Source: Actinernus sp. WN-2022 (Eukaryota > Cnidaria > Anthozoa > Actiniaria > Actinernidae). Taken from it: a DNA stretch of 64,000 bases. The stretch spans positions 9,876,778-9,940,777 of the forward strand of contig JAOWCC010001634.1 in NCBI GenBank assembly GCA_030867875.1, read 5' to 3'. Positions within the stretch are counted from its first letter, which is position 1. Each line of letters begins with the position of its first letter. Of the stretch, positions 22,004 through 33,218 are shown in pieces. Position numbers and translations under genes: made by a program. Under the pieces are notes generated by a model. That model ran no database searches, was not told where the DNA came from, and saw only the letters and a program-made list of their open reading frames with translations.

Positions 22004-22312
22004 ATGTTTCCGCTTCGGCCAGGAAATAAGGTCGTGCTGAGAAATAAGTCTGATGATGAGGTGTTAAAAGCCTCCTTCATTATCGGATATTGCGCTGAAT
22101 CAATCAATCGGTGTTTATATTCACGAAATTACTTTTTTCACAGTATTATCATACATGTAACTGATACGGCTAAAGAAACCCTTACGGGCTTTTACAAAGT
22201 ACTGTATACAGGCAATCAGGTCATGGCAGATCAAGACTACATAGTATTAAATAAATCACACGTGGCAACAAAACAAGGCAATATCCAATGTATAAAAATA
22301 TATACAAGATGA
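22004..22312 (+). CDS. Unrecognised 102-codon ORF
   Basis: The frame starts at an ATG (MFPLRPGNKVVLRNKSDDEV) and ends at a TGA, and its composition is protein-like (mixed charged and hydrophobic residues, no low complexity). The middle FFHSIIIHVTDTAKETLTGF suggests alternating beta strand and helix. I do not recognise the family. It lies between the GGTCCATGGACC arm and the LINE A esterase region, so it could belong to either. It could also be an upstream part of LINE ORF1 cut off by the frame breaks near 22320-22508. Confidence 0.35.
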   Translation: MFPLRPGNKVVLRNKSDDEVLKASFIIGYCAESINRCLYSRNYFFHSIIIHVTDTAKETLTGFYKVLYTGNQVMADQDYIVLNKSHVATKQGNIQCIKIYTR

Positions 22313-22321
22313 GAATATATG

Positions 22322-22454
22322 AAACATCGACCGACATCGCACATTTCATTTCAGTGGCGTAAAATTAGACTTGTAAATAAAATCATTTCACAATTTTATT
22401 TTCAAGTCTAATTTTACGCCACTGAAATGAAATGTGCGATGTCGGTCGATGTTT
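22322..22454. repeat. Perfect 52 bp inverted repeat
   Basis: Arms 22322-22373 (starting AAACATCGACCGACATCGCA) and 22403-22454 are exact reverse complements with a 29-nt centre that is itself partly complementary. A transcript through it would form a very stable hairpin. It sits right after the unrecognised ORF. Confidence 0.92.
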
Positions 22455-22683
22455 TATTATGCTCCCAAAACTCAACGACGAATAAACAGGAGTTTACTGA
22501 CCCGATCGAAATTTAACTCGACATGTATTTCTCGCTGATTCTAATGCGAAATACATCGACATGAACAGATTATGCCCGGACAGAAACGTTCATTACAAAT
22601 TTTGTCCGACTATATCTAGTGTGATAGATACTTTGAATTCAACGGAGTTTGCAAACCCATCCCACATTCTAATACACACCGGT

Positions 22684-23928
22684 GTCACAGCGATTTCGCC
22701 CCCCCAGTGAATTCGCCCCCCCCGGGGCGAAATCGCTAGTGAATTCGCCCCCCCGGGGCGAGATCGCTAGTGAATTCGCCCTCCCCGGGGCGAGATCGCT
22801 AGTGAATTCGCCCCCCTTCAGTGAATTCGCCCCCCCTAGGGGGGGCGAAATCGCTAGTGAATTGTACTCGTAATTCTTATTGAAATTGCCCCGCCTCAGA
22901 AAATAGAGGCAGTAGATGTCAACGCACTGAATAAAAAGTTTTTTTTTTAATAAATCTAAAGTATTTTTTTAATAAAATGAAGTGTAAGACCCCTACTACT
23001 ACTGACTATAAAAATACGCGAGTCGGTAACACTCCCTTTCTTCGGAAAGTCGTTTCAAATTCTTCCCGGATTTGAATTAATTGTACTGCTAGAACTGTAC
23101 CGCAAAACTTACCGCCGTTTTATCTTCTCATTAGTTAATAATCTGTTTATCCAGAAAAGGTTTTCCTAGTTAGAACTGATCTAATTACCGAATTAACAAG
23201 CGCCGTTAGCTCAATTGAAATAGAACAAAGCACGCGAGTCGGTAACGCTCCTTCATAGTTCTTTCGAAATAGATGGATCGACGCGAGCATTAACGGGTTA
23301 TCAAAATCTTACATAGCACGATAATTACGACAACTTCATTATGGTTTTCATGCATGAAAAAAATCATCAGACTATTTGGCAGTTGTTTCCAAATATGAGT
23401 TCCACTCGCTACAAGCTAAAAGTAAGTTTTAAAACTTCCCGCCGTTTTAGATCCTGATTAGTTCATTGCTGCTCGTTTATTCAGGACGTTTTCACGCGAG
23501 TCGGTAACACTTCCTTAAAGTGTCCACAATAATTACATCATCTACATGTTGGCTTCAGGCAAGAAATTATACTAACAACTAATCATTCGAAGATTGACGA
23601 AGATTGCAAAATCCCTTGTCGAGTTTCTTGTTGCACTGCTCGCGCGAATGAATATTGCAGCGTTTACCGTAGCTTTACGTTTACCGTAACGAATTTTGTC
23701 GAAGAAAAGTGAAGCGTGAATTTTAAAATAAAATTGAATTACATGCCTTTATACACATTACTGATAGCTTTTTGCCGTACTATTCTCCACGTCCAATACA
23801 TTACAGTAGTAATAATAAGGAAAATATGTATTCATAACCTTTTAAAAGTTTGAAGGGGAGGGGGGGCGAAATCGCTAGAGGGGGGCGAGGAAGGGGGGGC
23901 GAATTCACGGGGGGGCGAAATCGCTGGT
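22684..23928. mobile_element. 1.2 kb GC-armed MITE inserted in LINE A ORF1
   Basis: Both ends carry CAGCGATTTCGCCCCCC in inverted orientation within stacked copies of GAATTCGCCCCCC / GGGGGGCGAAATCGC. The flanks give an 8 bp duplication with one mismatch, ACACCGGT (22676-22683) and ACACCTGT (23929-23936); removing the insert plus one copy restores the esterase frame. Eight-base duplications suit hAT elements. The interior has three diverged copies of CGCGAGTCGGTAAC (about 23017, 23233, 23493) and no gene. Confidence 0.8.
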
Positions 23929-24269
23929 ACACCTGTCCAAATGATTTGGAGCATACCTCCATACACAATTGTGTGGACGATTACCAACTACTTATAGATG
24001 TAACAGCACAAAGATATCCAGGTTCGAGAATCTTGATTTCTACTTTAATAAAACGCGCCGATCAAGTAGATCATCTTCGAAGTCAACTGAATGCTAAACT
24101 GCGTCTACTATCCGTTCCCCCGAATGTGCATTTTATCAGCCATGAAAACATCTCGGAGGATATGCTCTATGATAACAAACACTTAAAACGAAGTTCTGTT
24201 GGAACGCTGGTGTCTAATTTTAAGGATGCCATTTACAACCGGGACATCAACAGAAACCGTAGTCCACGT

Positions 24270-24629
24270 CAGCCTCGCTTTAGCAATCGAGTCCACCCTC
24301 CAGACCCACACACTCGAGTATCGCCGAAAATCCCGATACCTCATGGTGAGCAAGCTATACATCCCTCCCCTCAGGCATCCTGTTTGCCTTCGTCGATGAA
24401 TTACACAGATGGAACTCGCAGGATACCGACTTATGCAGAAATCACTAATCAGCCTCGCTTTAGCAATCGAGTCCACCCTCCAGACCCACACACTCGAGTA
24501 TCGCCGAAAATCCCGATAGCTCATGGTGAGCAAGCTATTCCTCCCTACCCTCAGGCATCCCATTTGCCTTCGTCAATGAATTACACAGATGGAACTCACA
24601 GGATACCGACTTATGCAGAAATCACTAAC
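24270..24629 (+). repeat. Two 180 bp tandem copies inside LINE A ORF1
   Basis: Copies 24270-24449 and 24450-24629 both begin CAGCCTCGCTTTAGCAATCG and differ at few positions. They keep the reading frame (60 residues each). Confidence 0.93.
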
Positions 24630-27598
24630 AGGGAGATGGCTTTCGCAGATGTCGCTACTAGAGAAAATACTGACAACGGTCTACCCGACCCAAGTATCAT
24701 AATGAAACTTTTCAAAATTTACGACATGATTCGTCAATCTTAGCCGTGACAGGTAAAGTTAGTGTAGTTTTTCTTTCCTCCGTTCTTATCTGATCTCTTT
24801 TACATATTATTAATAATATGTGTTATAGCAGAACTAAGTCTCCGATGCAACCTCAACTATTACAGCTGAGCTGCTGGAATATTAATGGACTAGGTAAACG
24901 TTCTGTTTTCGATAACAAATTATTACATGTTGATTTTTTAAATAATGTAACAAAATGTGATTTTTTAATACTTTCCGAGATTTGGGGTCATGAAGATTTG
25001 GACATCCCAGGTTTTGATATTATTGAGATTAATCCGCCAAGAAAATTAAATGTTAAACGATCAGGGAGATTTTCCGGAGGTGTCTTGCTTGCAGTTGCAT
25101 CCTCTCTTAAAAGAGGCGTGTCTACAATCAAAACTTCCCAAGACTACTTTTGGTGTAAATTGGACAAGACGTTCTTTAATACAAATGAAGATATATTTTT
25201 ATGTTCCTGTTACATACCTCCTTGTGATTCTCCGTATTTCAATCCTGATATTTTTTCAGAATTAGAAAACGATATCGCTCTATTTCAAAGTAGCTAGTGG
25301 TAGTGTAATTCTCATGGGGGATTTAAATGCACGTACAGGTATATTATGTGACTTTATTGAAGCAGACAATTCAAACCATTCTCCCGTTGAATGCCTCCCT
25401 TTACAATCAAACGTTATCAAAAGGAAAAACTTAGACAATCACGTGAATAGTCATGGAAAATCTGTATTGGAGATGTGTAGAGCACTAGACTTACGAATCC
25501 TCAATGGAAGGCTTAAGGGCGATTCCCTCGGGAGAATAACATTTAATGGTCGACAAGGGTTCAGTACAGTAGATTACATTATTGTTAGTCATGATTTACT
25601 TCAATCATTCGATAGCTTCGTTGTAAAACAACCTATACCATTATCAGATCATTCACAAATAATTGGCTGGCTAAATATATCACCCTCTGGTAATGTAAAG
25701 GATGTAAATAATGGAGATTTACATGAACTTCCTGTACAATTTGCTTGGAAATCTGACTCAAAAGAAAAGTTTAGTGACTCTCTACAGTCATCACACATAC
25801 GACAACTAATAAATGAGTTTGATGACATGGACTTCGATTGCAATTTTTCGGACGTGAATAAGGCTGTTTCTCAGTTTAATCACATTATTGAATCAGCTGC
25901 TAAAATTTCTTTACGCCTATCCAAGATTAAGAAAGGCAAAAACTCTCAACCATGGTTTGATATGAAGTGCAAAAACTTGCGGCAACTTAACAAGCATGCT
26001 TCTAATAAATTACATAGAAATCCGCTTGATAACTATAACAGACAAAAGTACAATGACACAAATAAATCTTATAAATCGCTTTTGAGGCAAAAGAAGCAGG
26101 GATTTTACAACAATAGTATCGACTCTCTTGCTAAGGAGAAAGATCCTAGGAAATTTTGGGCTTCATTAAAATCACTAAATAACAATGCCCCCAAAAACAA
26201 TCAGTCAATCCCTGTGAATAATCTCTTTACACATTTTAGCAATCTCCATTCATCTATAGAAGAAGAAACCCTTTCATCCAATCAGAAGATAATTAGCGAA
26301 ACAGTCAAAAATACCGATTTGTCCAACGTAAATGGCACAGACTTGGATGCGACAATAACTGACAAAGAAATAAGAAAGGCTCTCAAAAAACTCAAGAATA
26401 AAAAAGCCCCAGGAATTGATAGAATTAGAAATGAAATGTTAAAATGTGGAATGAATTTATTAGTCCCTGTTATTCTGAAATTATTTAATCTTATTTTGAG
26501 AACAGGGGTTTACCCTGACATTTGGACTAAGGGTATCATTAGTGCAATATATAAATCGGGAGATAAATCAGACCCATCCAACTATAGAGGAATCTGTGTG
26601 ACAAGCTGTTTGGGAAAACTGTTTTGCTTTATTCTTAACAACAGGTTATACACTCTTTTGAAAAATAAGAAGCTCTTACATTCCTCTCAAATAGGTTTCT
26701 TACCAGGCAATCGAACTGCTGATCATATTTTTTCTTTACACACTTTGATTGACAAACATGTCGTTAATGCAACAAGAGGGAAACTATTCTGTTGCTTTGT
26801 GGATTTCCGAAAAGCTTTTGATTCAGTTTGGCATTCTGGATTATTTCATAAATTACTCAATTATAAAATCGGTGGACAATTTTTCCGTTTGATTTCAGAC
26901 ATGTATTCGAAGACTGAGTGTTGTATTAAGTCAGACAATATGAGATCTAAATATTTTAAGTACAAAAGAGGAGTTCGCCAGGGTTGTATTCTATCTCCTT
27001 TGTTATTTAATTTATATTTAAATGATCTTCCATCCATTTTACAAAATACAGATGGACTGGACCCAATTACTCTGCCCAATGGTTCTCTGTTGAACTCTTT
27101 ATTCTATGCAGATGATTTGGTCCTTATCTCTACTAGTGCTACTGGCCTTCAAAAGAGTATCAATAGGTTACAGCAATTTTGTAAAGATTGGATAATGTCG
27201 GTAAATACTAAAAAGACCAAAGTAGTAATTTTTCAGAAACAATGTAGGAAATCTACTCTAGAGAAACATAGATTCTTTTTAGAGGGTTCCCAAATTGCTA
27301 ATGTCCCCGATTATACATATCTGGGAACTACGATTTCATGTAATGGTAGTTTTTCAAAATCCAAACTAAATTTAACTGAAAAAACGAGGCGTTCTATCTT
27401 TGCAACCAAGCGTTATCTCGACTTCTCTAAAATGCCTATAAAAATATGCAATAAGTTATTTGACACCTTATTTTCACCTATTTTATTGTATAACTCAGAA
27501 ATTTGGGGAGCTTATGATAGCATAAATTTCCAGAAATGGGAGACTGATCCAATTGAACGACTTCATTCGCAGTTCTTTAAATATTACCTTGGGCTTAA

Positions 27599-28477
27599 AG
27601 TGCCCCTACGATCAAATTTTGACATATCAATTTTTTCTCATATTCGTAAAGTAGAGTGGCTATATTATTACCAGTTCAAACCGTTTTTCGATACGACGAC
27701 GGGAAGTCTTATTTTTTGAACTCCGAATCTTGAATTTTACATCCGCCATTACGCGAACCCGCTCCTGTGGGCGAGGAACGCCTGGTCATTTTTTAGCGTA
27801 CGTGACGTCATACACTTAAGGTTATCGTATACCTTCAGGGTACTGTTCCGGATAAAATTAAGTAGCGTCTCGAATATTCGTCGTATTTAGATAAATTATA
27901 CCTCATTTAAAGCCTATAAAATTGGCTACAATGATATACCTCAGGTTTGTAATTTTGATAAAAGTGCGATTTTTAAATAAACTTCTTTTCCGAACAAGCG
28001 AGTTGGTTTCCAAGAGCTCCAACTCCACGGCAATTTAATGAATTTAAGATCTGTTTGCTTTTCTGGACTCTCACAGACCTTGTTTACGAAACTGTGTCGG
28101 CGACAGAAAGACACATTACTATGTTCTGAAGAATCTGAGGCAGATTTTAGGTCGTTATTTACTAAACCACAGCAAAATTCGCAGTGTGAGTTTGTCGACA
28201 ACATAAGAAGAAATGTATGGGTTCGAAGCAACTTGAGAACGATGCGTTAAGTGTATGACGTCACATACGCTAAAAAATGACTAGGCATTCCTCGCCCACG
28301 GGAACGGATTCGAGTAATGGCGGACGTGATTTTGACGGTAAACTCTCTTTAAAATGTGTGGTCTAATTGGCCCCATTCAAAAAAATTTCACTGATTTGGA
28401 TATTTCTGCCACTGTTTGTTCTTATGGAATACAAAAAAGTGGCAAAAGAAATGGTCAAATTTCGTCGTAGTGGCACT
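27599..28477 (+). mobile_element. TTAA-target MITE, copy A (879 bp)
   Basis: Begins AGTGCCCCTACGATCAAATT, ends CGTCGTAGTGGCACT, and is flanked by TTAA at 27595-27598 and 28478-28481. It interrupts LINE A ORF2. Its central part differs from copies B and C; only the outer ~150 bp on each side are clearly shared. Target TTAA fits piggyBac or Kolobok superfamilies; which one cannot be told without a transposase. Confidence 0.88.
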
Positions 28478-28481
28478 TTAA

Positions 28482-29075
28482 AGTGCCACTACGACGAAAA
28501 TTTACCATTTCGATTTGCCACTTTTTCAGTGTCTATAGGTCAATCAGTATTAGAAATATTCGAAATAGTAAAAAATATTCCCAAATGGGCATCTTAAACC
28601 ACAAATTTTAGGAGAGTTTACCGGTAAAATCCTGTCCGCCATTGCTGGAAGCCGTGCCCTTTGTTCAGCTTTAAACAAAGGTTTATTCACGGGAAGTGAT
28701 GTCATACACTTAACACGACAACCTCGTGGCGCGAAATAGCGTGCATAAAAAAGTAGCCAACCTCGAAAAGATAAATATAACTTTCTTCTTATGTACGTGA
28801 AGACGTTTTTAGTAGAAATATGCCTCCAGGCGTTGTGTTCTGCAGGCGAGCGTTAAGTGTATGACATCATTTCCGGTGAATAAACCTTTGTTTAAAGCTG
28901 AACAAAGGGCACGGCTTCCAGTAATGGCGGACGTGTAGATTCAATATTCGGAGCTAAAAAAATAAGACTTCCTGTCGTTTTATCGAAAAACAATTTGAAC
29001 TGGTAATAATATATGAACTCTACTTTATGAATATGCAAAAACATTGATATGTCAAAATTTGATCGTAGGGGCACT
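28482..29075 (-). mobile_element. TTAA-target MITE, copy B (594 bp), inverted relative to copy A
   Basis: Reverse orientation of the same family; the TTAA at 28478-28481 is shared with copy A and the outer one is at 29076-29079. It is near-identical in layout to copy C at 54005-54578. It contains an internal inverted repeat: GTGCCCTTTGTTCAGC near 28655 pairs with GCTGAACAAAGGGCAC near 28897. Confidence 0.9.
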
Positions 29076-29940
29076 TTAATAAGCGGGGCCCTAATGTGGC
29101 TACTCGAAATGAAGTTGGGCGATTATCATTAAAATGTTTGATTTATAGGAATATTCTAAATTTCTGGATGCACCTTCAAGCTCTTCCTGAAGATAGTATT
29201 GCCAAGCAATGTTTATACATCTCAAAAACGCTGGCGTTGTCCAAAAAACTAAGCTTCATGACTTCAATTAATAACATTTTAGAGTCATTCCAGTCGGCGG
29301 CTAATGTAGGACCGCCTGATTTTACTACGAGTCCGAGGTCATTCAAAAATATATACATAATATCATTTTGAATATAAGAAATGAATCCAAGTTACATCAG
29401 ATGAAATTTATTCATTTAAACAAGAAACTTTCTTTTTACTCAACATTTAAAGTTGACACCAATACCTCAGAATGCTATGACATGATTAAAAATATGAAGC
29501 ACAGAAGAATGTTAGCTAAACTACGAATAGGAAATCATAATTTACGTCTAGAAGTTGGAAGGCACGCACAACCTAAGATACCAAGAGAGTCCAGAACTTG
29601 CCAGTGCTGCCCTTCAACAAATATTGAGGATGAAAATTACTTCGTATTCTCCTGTGCTTCATATGCTGACCTCAGGAAAGATTTATTCGATGACGTAAAC
29701 AATTACAGCAGTAACTTTTCACATCTTAATGACGCTGACAAGATCCTGTTTTTCTTCAATAGCGTCGATCCATTTATATGTAAAAAGTTAGCTCATTATG
29801 TTTATGAAGCCTTTGATAGACGTAGCGTTTTACTTTCTCGATCAGCTATCTAGATTGTATATTGTAATTGTTTTTGTTTGTTTAATTGTTTGTTTATTTT
29901 AGGCAATACCATTTATGTATATGGAATGCTATTAAACAAT

Positions 29941-30492
29941 ATTGATTGTATGTCACTTTGGTTTTGGCAGCTCAATGGAAGAATAACACTTTTCAAACGT
30001 CCTGCCTCGATAAGGACAATTAGGTTACAATGGGAACTTTCTGAAGCTTAGTTTTCCTCTATAATATATCGTGAAAATGTCTAAAACGCAATGTATCGCA
30101 GTGCAAAATTGCAACTGATGCCCAAAAAGTCGAGCGTTGCGTGACAGAGCGACGGCAGTAATTATTCACTAAATCATTTTCGTCTAGTAAGTGAATTATC
30201 GAAGTATGCAAAGAAGCACCGCTCCGTTGTCAATCAAAATAACATGTTCTCACGATCCTTCAGTCGCACTTCGTCATCAGACATGACCTTAGTTGTTGTT
30301 CGAAACATTTTCACCGAAGCGAAAATCGTAAGAAGGATAAAAATAGTTTTTTTTTAGAATTTGAGAAATCTTTATAGGGGGTCCATGGACCGGGTCCATG
30401 GACCGGGGGTCAGTGTTTTGTTAGCCTGCTTACAGGCTCTCAGGTTTTTCGGAAATATTAGTTTTCGGGTTGGGTGGAAATGTTGGGTTATC
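29941..30492. repeat. Non-coding; right arm of the GGTCCATGGACC repeat (30345-30421)
   Basis: The run TTTAGAATTTGAGAAA, then GGGGTCCATGGACCGGGTCC, ending GGGGTCAGTGTTTTGT is the inverted counterpart of 21864-21990. No gene is visible. Confidence 0.6.
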
Positions 30493-31547
30493 TGTGTTTC
30501 AGAGTAGCCCGCGTTCGTCCACGAACGCAGCACTGTGATTGGCTAATCGTTGACAGATAGGTTTTTGCACGAGCCGCTTCGTTATGATTGATTGTCAGAT
30601 TGACAGATTGTTTCCTGAATTAAACCATATGGAGTGCAAAGGCTGTACGAAAAGTTAGATAAAACCTTTCTTTGCTGGCATAACAATCTCATAAACTCAA
30701 ACACGATAGCCTTGTGAGAACTCGACATACATATGACGCTATATAAGTTATTATCGACTACATACGAGTCAAAACATCGAAGTGCTATGAAACAGCTAGT
30801 CAGTTTACTCACTTTCGTGATAATTTCAACACACGGTCGCTAAATTGTACGAAATCTCCAAGAATAAATCTCTAAATGTCGAAAATAACCCGGGGATCCG
30901 AAAGAGGATAGTATTGTGACCAATAGACATTCATATGAAGCTCTAAAAGTTATTATCCTTAGCATGAAAATTCCGAGAACAAACATTACGAAACCGCTAG
31001 TTTACGAACTTCTGTGACAAGCGAACTTTATCTAGTTTCGACATATGCTCGCTAAGTGTACGAAATATTCGTGAATAAATCCCTAATGTCCAAACTAACC
31101 AGGAAAACTGAAAGGAGGAGATCCTTGTGACCAATCGACATACATATGAAGCTCCAGAAGTAATTATTGAATACATGAGAACCCATAGAGCAAACCGATA
31201 ACAACGGAATGACTCGACAACAACGGCGAATTCACAAGTTGCACGCACGCCAACATCTTGACACTGCCGCGACTGCCATCCCGATCAGAGACTTCGTACA
31301 GATTTTCCGTAGAAATACGGTTCTTAGAAGAACGGCAGAAATTATGCATTGTTAAATTCACTGAAACTCTACGCACTTTTTGCGGTACTTTCTGCCGATC
31401 CATACATTCAGGCGACAAGACAATCTCACGTGGAACAGTCAAATATTTACATTATACTTCGCTCTGATTGTTTACTTTTTGACAGCTGTTAATGCACTGA
31501 TGCGTGAACACGTCATGCAGCATCAGGGGGCGGCTACTCTGAAACAC
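30493..31547. mobile_element. TIR repeat element of ~1.05 kb
   Basis: Ends GTGTTTCAGAGTAGCC (30493-30508) and its exact complement GGCTACTCTGAAACAC (31532-31547). The interior contains two to three diverged ~205 bp units recognisable by ACATWCATATGAAGCTC-like strings (about 30727, 30927, 31137) and CGAAATMTTCSTGAATAAAT-like strings. No target duplication was resolved and no gene is seen. It abuts the start of LINE D coding sequence. Confidence 0.65.
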
Positions 31548-31554
31548 CGGCCTT

Positions 31555-33218
31555 CCGGGCAGGCTCTCGTGCTTTATTCTCGAAATATGCTACTTTTGAT
31601 CCAGAATTCATGGAAGTTAATTCGCCGTCAGAGGAACACACAAGGTCTTGCTTCAATGCCCCAGCCGCTCTCTGCGAACGTTTGGAAAAATCTGAGATGC
31701 CTGGGTATCTTGGCTGTTAAGAGAGGTCAGCGTGGAGGGAATCATCGCCGCACTTCAGCTATAAGAGGGATTCCTGTAATTATATCTGCAGGCCAACCAA
31801 TTCTAAATCAACCAAGAACAGCCTCATTAAATATTCATCCTGTTCAAAACTCACAAAAATCAAGAACACGAATTTGCATAAACCCAAGTGGCAGTTACGG
31901 GTCACGTAATCTTGTGTCACTCGCTCGATCGTCTATCTGTGAATCTAACAAGAACGAATACGGACCTAGTTTGTTACTTGCCAATACCATGTCCCTCGCG
32001 CCAAAGATCGACGAAGTCCGATGCTACATCCAGGACAATAAACCAGACTTGGCCAGTTTCACCGAAACATGGTTGCGTGACACAATCAGTCTCGATTACT
32101 GTAACCTGAGTATCAGTCCCTCTCTCCCTTCCTTTTCACCACCCCTCCCCTCTAAGGAAGGAAGGGAAAGAGGGCCTGACACAATTCTTTGCATGGCCGC
32201 CTACCGCCTCTCGCGCCATTTTAAGACAAAAATCCAGACATGTGATTGACGGTTTTGTCTAATTTGTTAATTTTTAATTAAAATCCAGACATGTGATTGA
32301 CGTTTTTGTCTAATTTGTTTCACTTTAATTAAAATTGAGAAATATGATTGACGTTTATGTCAATCAAAAGTCATGATCCTGTTTCTTTTGTTTTTCTGAC
32401 CAATGAAGGCCAGGCAAAGAATTGTGTCAGGCCCTCTTTCCCTTCCTTTCTTAGGGGTGAGGGGGGATGGGTGATGGAAAGGAGGGGGAGAGGGACTGAT
32501 ACTCAGGTTACGATTACTGTATCTTCAAATCCCGGGATATAATATCATTTGTAAAAATCGTGTTTTTGGATCGCACGGAGGTGTGTGCTTGTACGTTAAG
32601 AACACGATACCTTTCATACACTTGAACCAGCTGCAACAATCGGAAATAGAAGTACTCTGGGCCCAAATTAGACCACCAAGACTATCCCGTGGTATCCCAT
32701 GCATCATCGCGGGAACTGTGTACCACCCTCCAAGCTCCGATGACGGTGCGATGTTCGATTATCTGGCGACCACACTTACTGCTGTTGAAGGTCTCTACCC
32801 TGGCTGTGGAATTTTGCTAACCGGTGATTTCAACCGCCTTGATATCAGGCGCCTACTGGTCCAATTTAAGATGAAACAACTCGTCCACGCCCCAACCAGA
32901 GGTGAGCGCACCCTGGACCTGATTATTACGAACATGCCACAAATCTACAACAAGAACTCTGTCGAATGCATCCCTCCCTTTGGTCTGTCAGACCACAATG
33001 GAGTTTTGCTCCGGCCGAAGCCACGGCCCTCCGATAATAAAACCAGCAGGAAGGTAGTGACCAAAAGAGACACCCGACCAAGTCGGAAAGCTGAGCTCGG
33101 AAGATATTTAACCACTATTGAGTGGTCGGTCCTGGACGATGCTGTCTGTTGCGAAGACAAGCTACAGCTTCTGGTTGATTTTATCATTATTGGCGTTGAC
33201 AACATTATGCCAATCTGA
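31555..33218 (+). pseudogene. LINE D ORF2 N-terminal half: Arg-rich leader and APE endonuclease (disrupted)
   Basis: The leader reads GQALVLYSRNMLLLIQN, followed by basic sequence. The endonuclease starts at LLLANTMSLAPKIDEVRCYI and KPDLASFTETWLRD, where TETWL is the catalytic Glu block. After the MITE at 32101-32510 and a frame change it continues GGVCLYVKNTIPF, CIIAGTVYHPP, LLTGDFNRLD (the GDFN block), RTLDLIITNM and FGLSDHNGVL (the SDHN block with the catalytic Asp/His). So all main APE motifs can be seen. The frame closes at a TGA at 33216-33218, where a one-base shift separates it from the RT half. Confidence 0.82.
32101..32510. mobile_element. hAT-like MITE with 8 bp target duplication CGATTACT
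   Basis: Inverted ends: the left reads GTAACCTGAGTATCAGTCCC and the right reads GGGACTGATACTCAGGTTA. CGATTACT flanks both sides (32093-32100 and 32511-32518). The interior has three tandem units around GACATGTGATTGACG (about 32234-32365). The outer parts, GA/CT-rich AGGAAGGGAAAGAGGGCCTG at about 32155 and its inverted partner near 32440, suggest a second nested inverted repeat. Confidence 0.88.

Larger units (their letters stand above)
22508..24743 (+). pseudogene. LINE A ORF1: SGNH esterase domain plus Pro-rich tail, split by a MITE
   Basis: The first half (about 22508-22683) reads VFLADSNAKYIDMNRLCPD, where ADSN is SGNH block I with the nucleophile Ser codon at 22540-22542, and ends SHILIHT. 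After the 22684-23928 insert it continues NDLEHTSIHNCVDDYQLL, SRILISTLIKR and MLYDNKHLKR, in which DNKH is the DxxH block V (Asp and His of the catalytic dyad). A Pro/Arg-rich tail contains an exact-length 60-residue duplication (24270-24449 and 24450-24629). Esterase ORF1 proteins are known in CR1-like LINEs and probably act on membranes or lipids in the RNP. Both catalytic blocks survive, but a stop at the 5' end and the MITE break the gene. Confidence 0.82.
24818..29853 (+). pseudogene. LINE A ORF2: endonuclease, reverse transcriptase, Cys-rich C-terminus (disrupted)
   Basis: Segment 24818-25297 is the APE endonuclease N-terminus (LSCWNINGL, LSEIWGHEDL, SGGVLLAV). A one-base shift near 25290 moves to the frame 25314-27594 with MGDLNARTG, DYIIVSHDLL and LSDHSQI (catalytic His), then the RT: FVDFRKAFDSVW (motif A), RGVRQGCILSPLLF (B) and FYADDLVLIS (C). 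Two MITEs occupy 27599-29075. Reading continues 29080-29371 and, shifted by minus one, 29368-29853 with the zinc-like motif CQCCPSTNIEDENYFVFSC. The RT core itself is open over about 760 codons. The shift near 29370 recurs at the same spot in the 61-64 kb copy. Confidence 0.88.
22508..29940 (+). mobile_element. LINE A: two-ORF APE-type non-LTR retrotransposon with nested MITEs
   Basis: The element carries an ORF1 with an SGNH (GDSL-type) esterase domain, then an ORF2 with an apurinic-type endonuclease, reverse transcriptase and a Cys-rich C-terminus. A related copy without the endonuclease lies at 61465-64000. Insertions split it: a 1.2 kb GC-armed MITE in ORF1 (22684-23928) and a pair of TTAA MITEs in ORF2 (27599-29075). 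The 3' limit is set near 29940, where coding-derived and UTR-like sequence ends, and is approximate. Frameshifts in both ORFs show it is inactive. Confidence 0.85.

Noticed and set aside
23850..23936. N-terminal Gly/Arg-rich extension of the LINE ORF1 frame
   Set aside because: It is translation of the GC-armed MITE terminus, not LINE protein; the true upstream half lies at 22508-22683.
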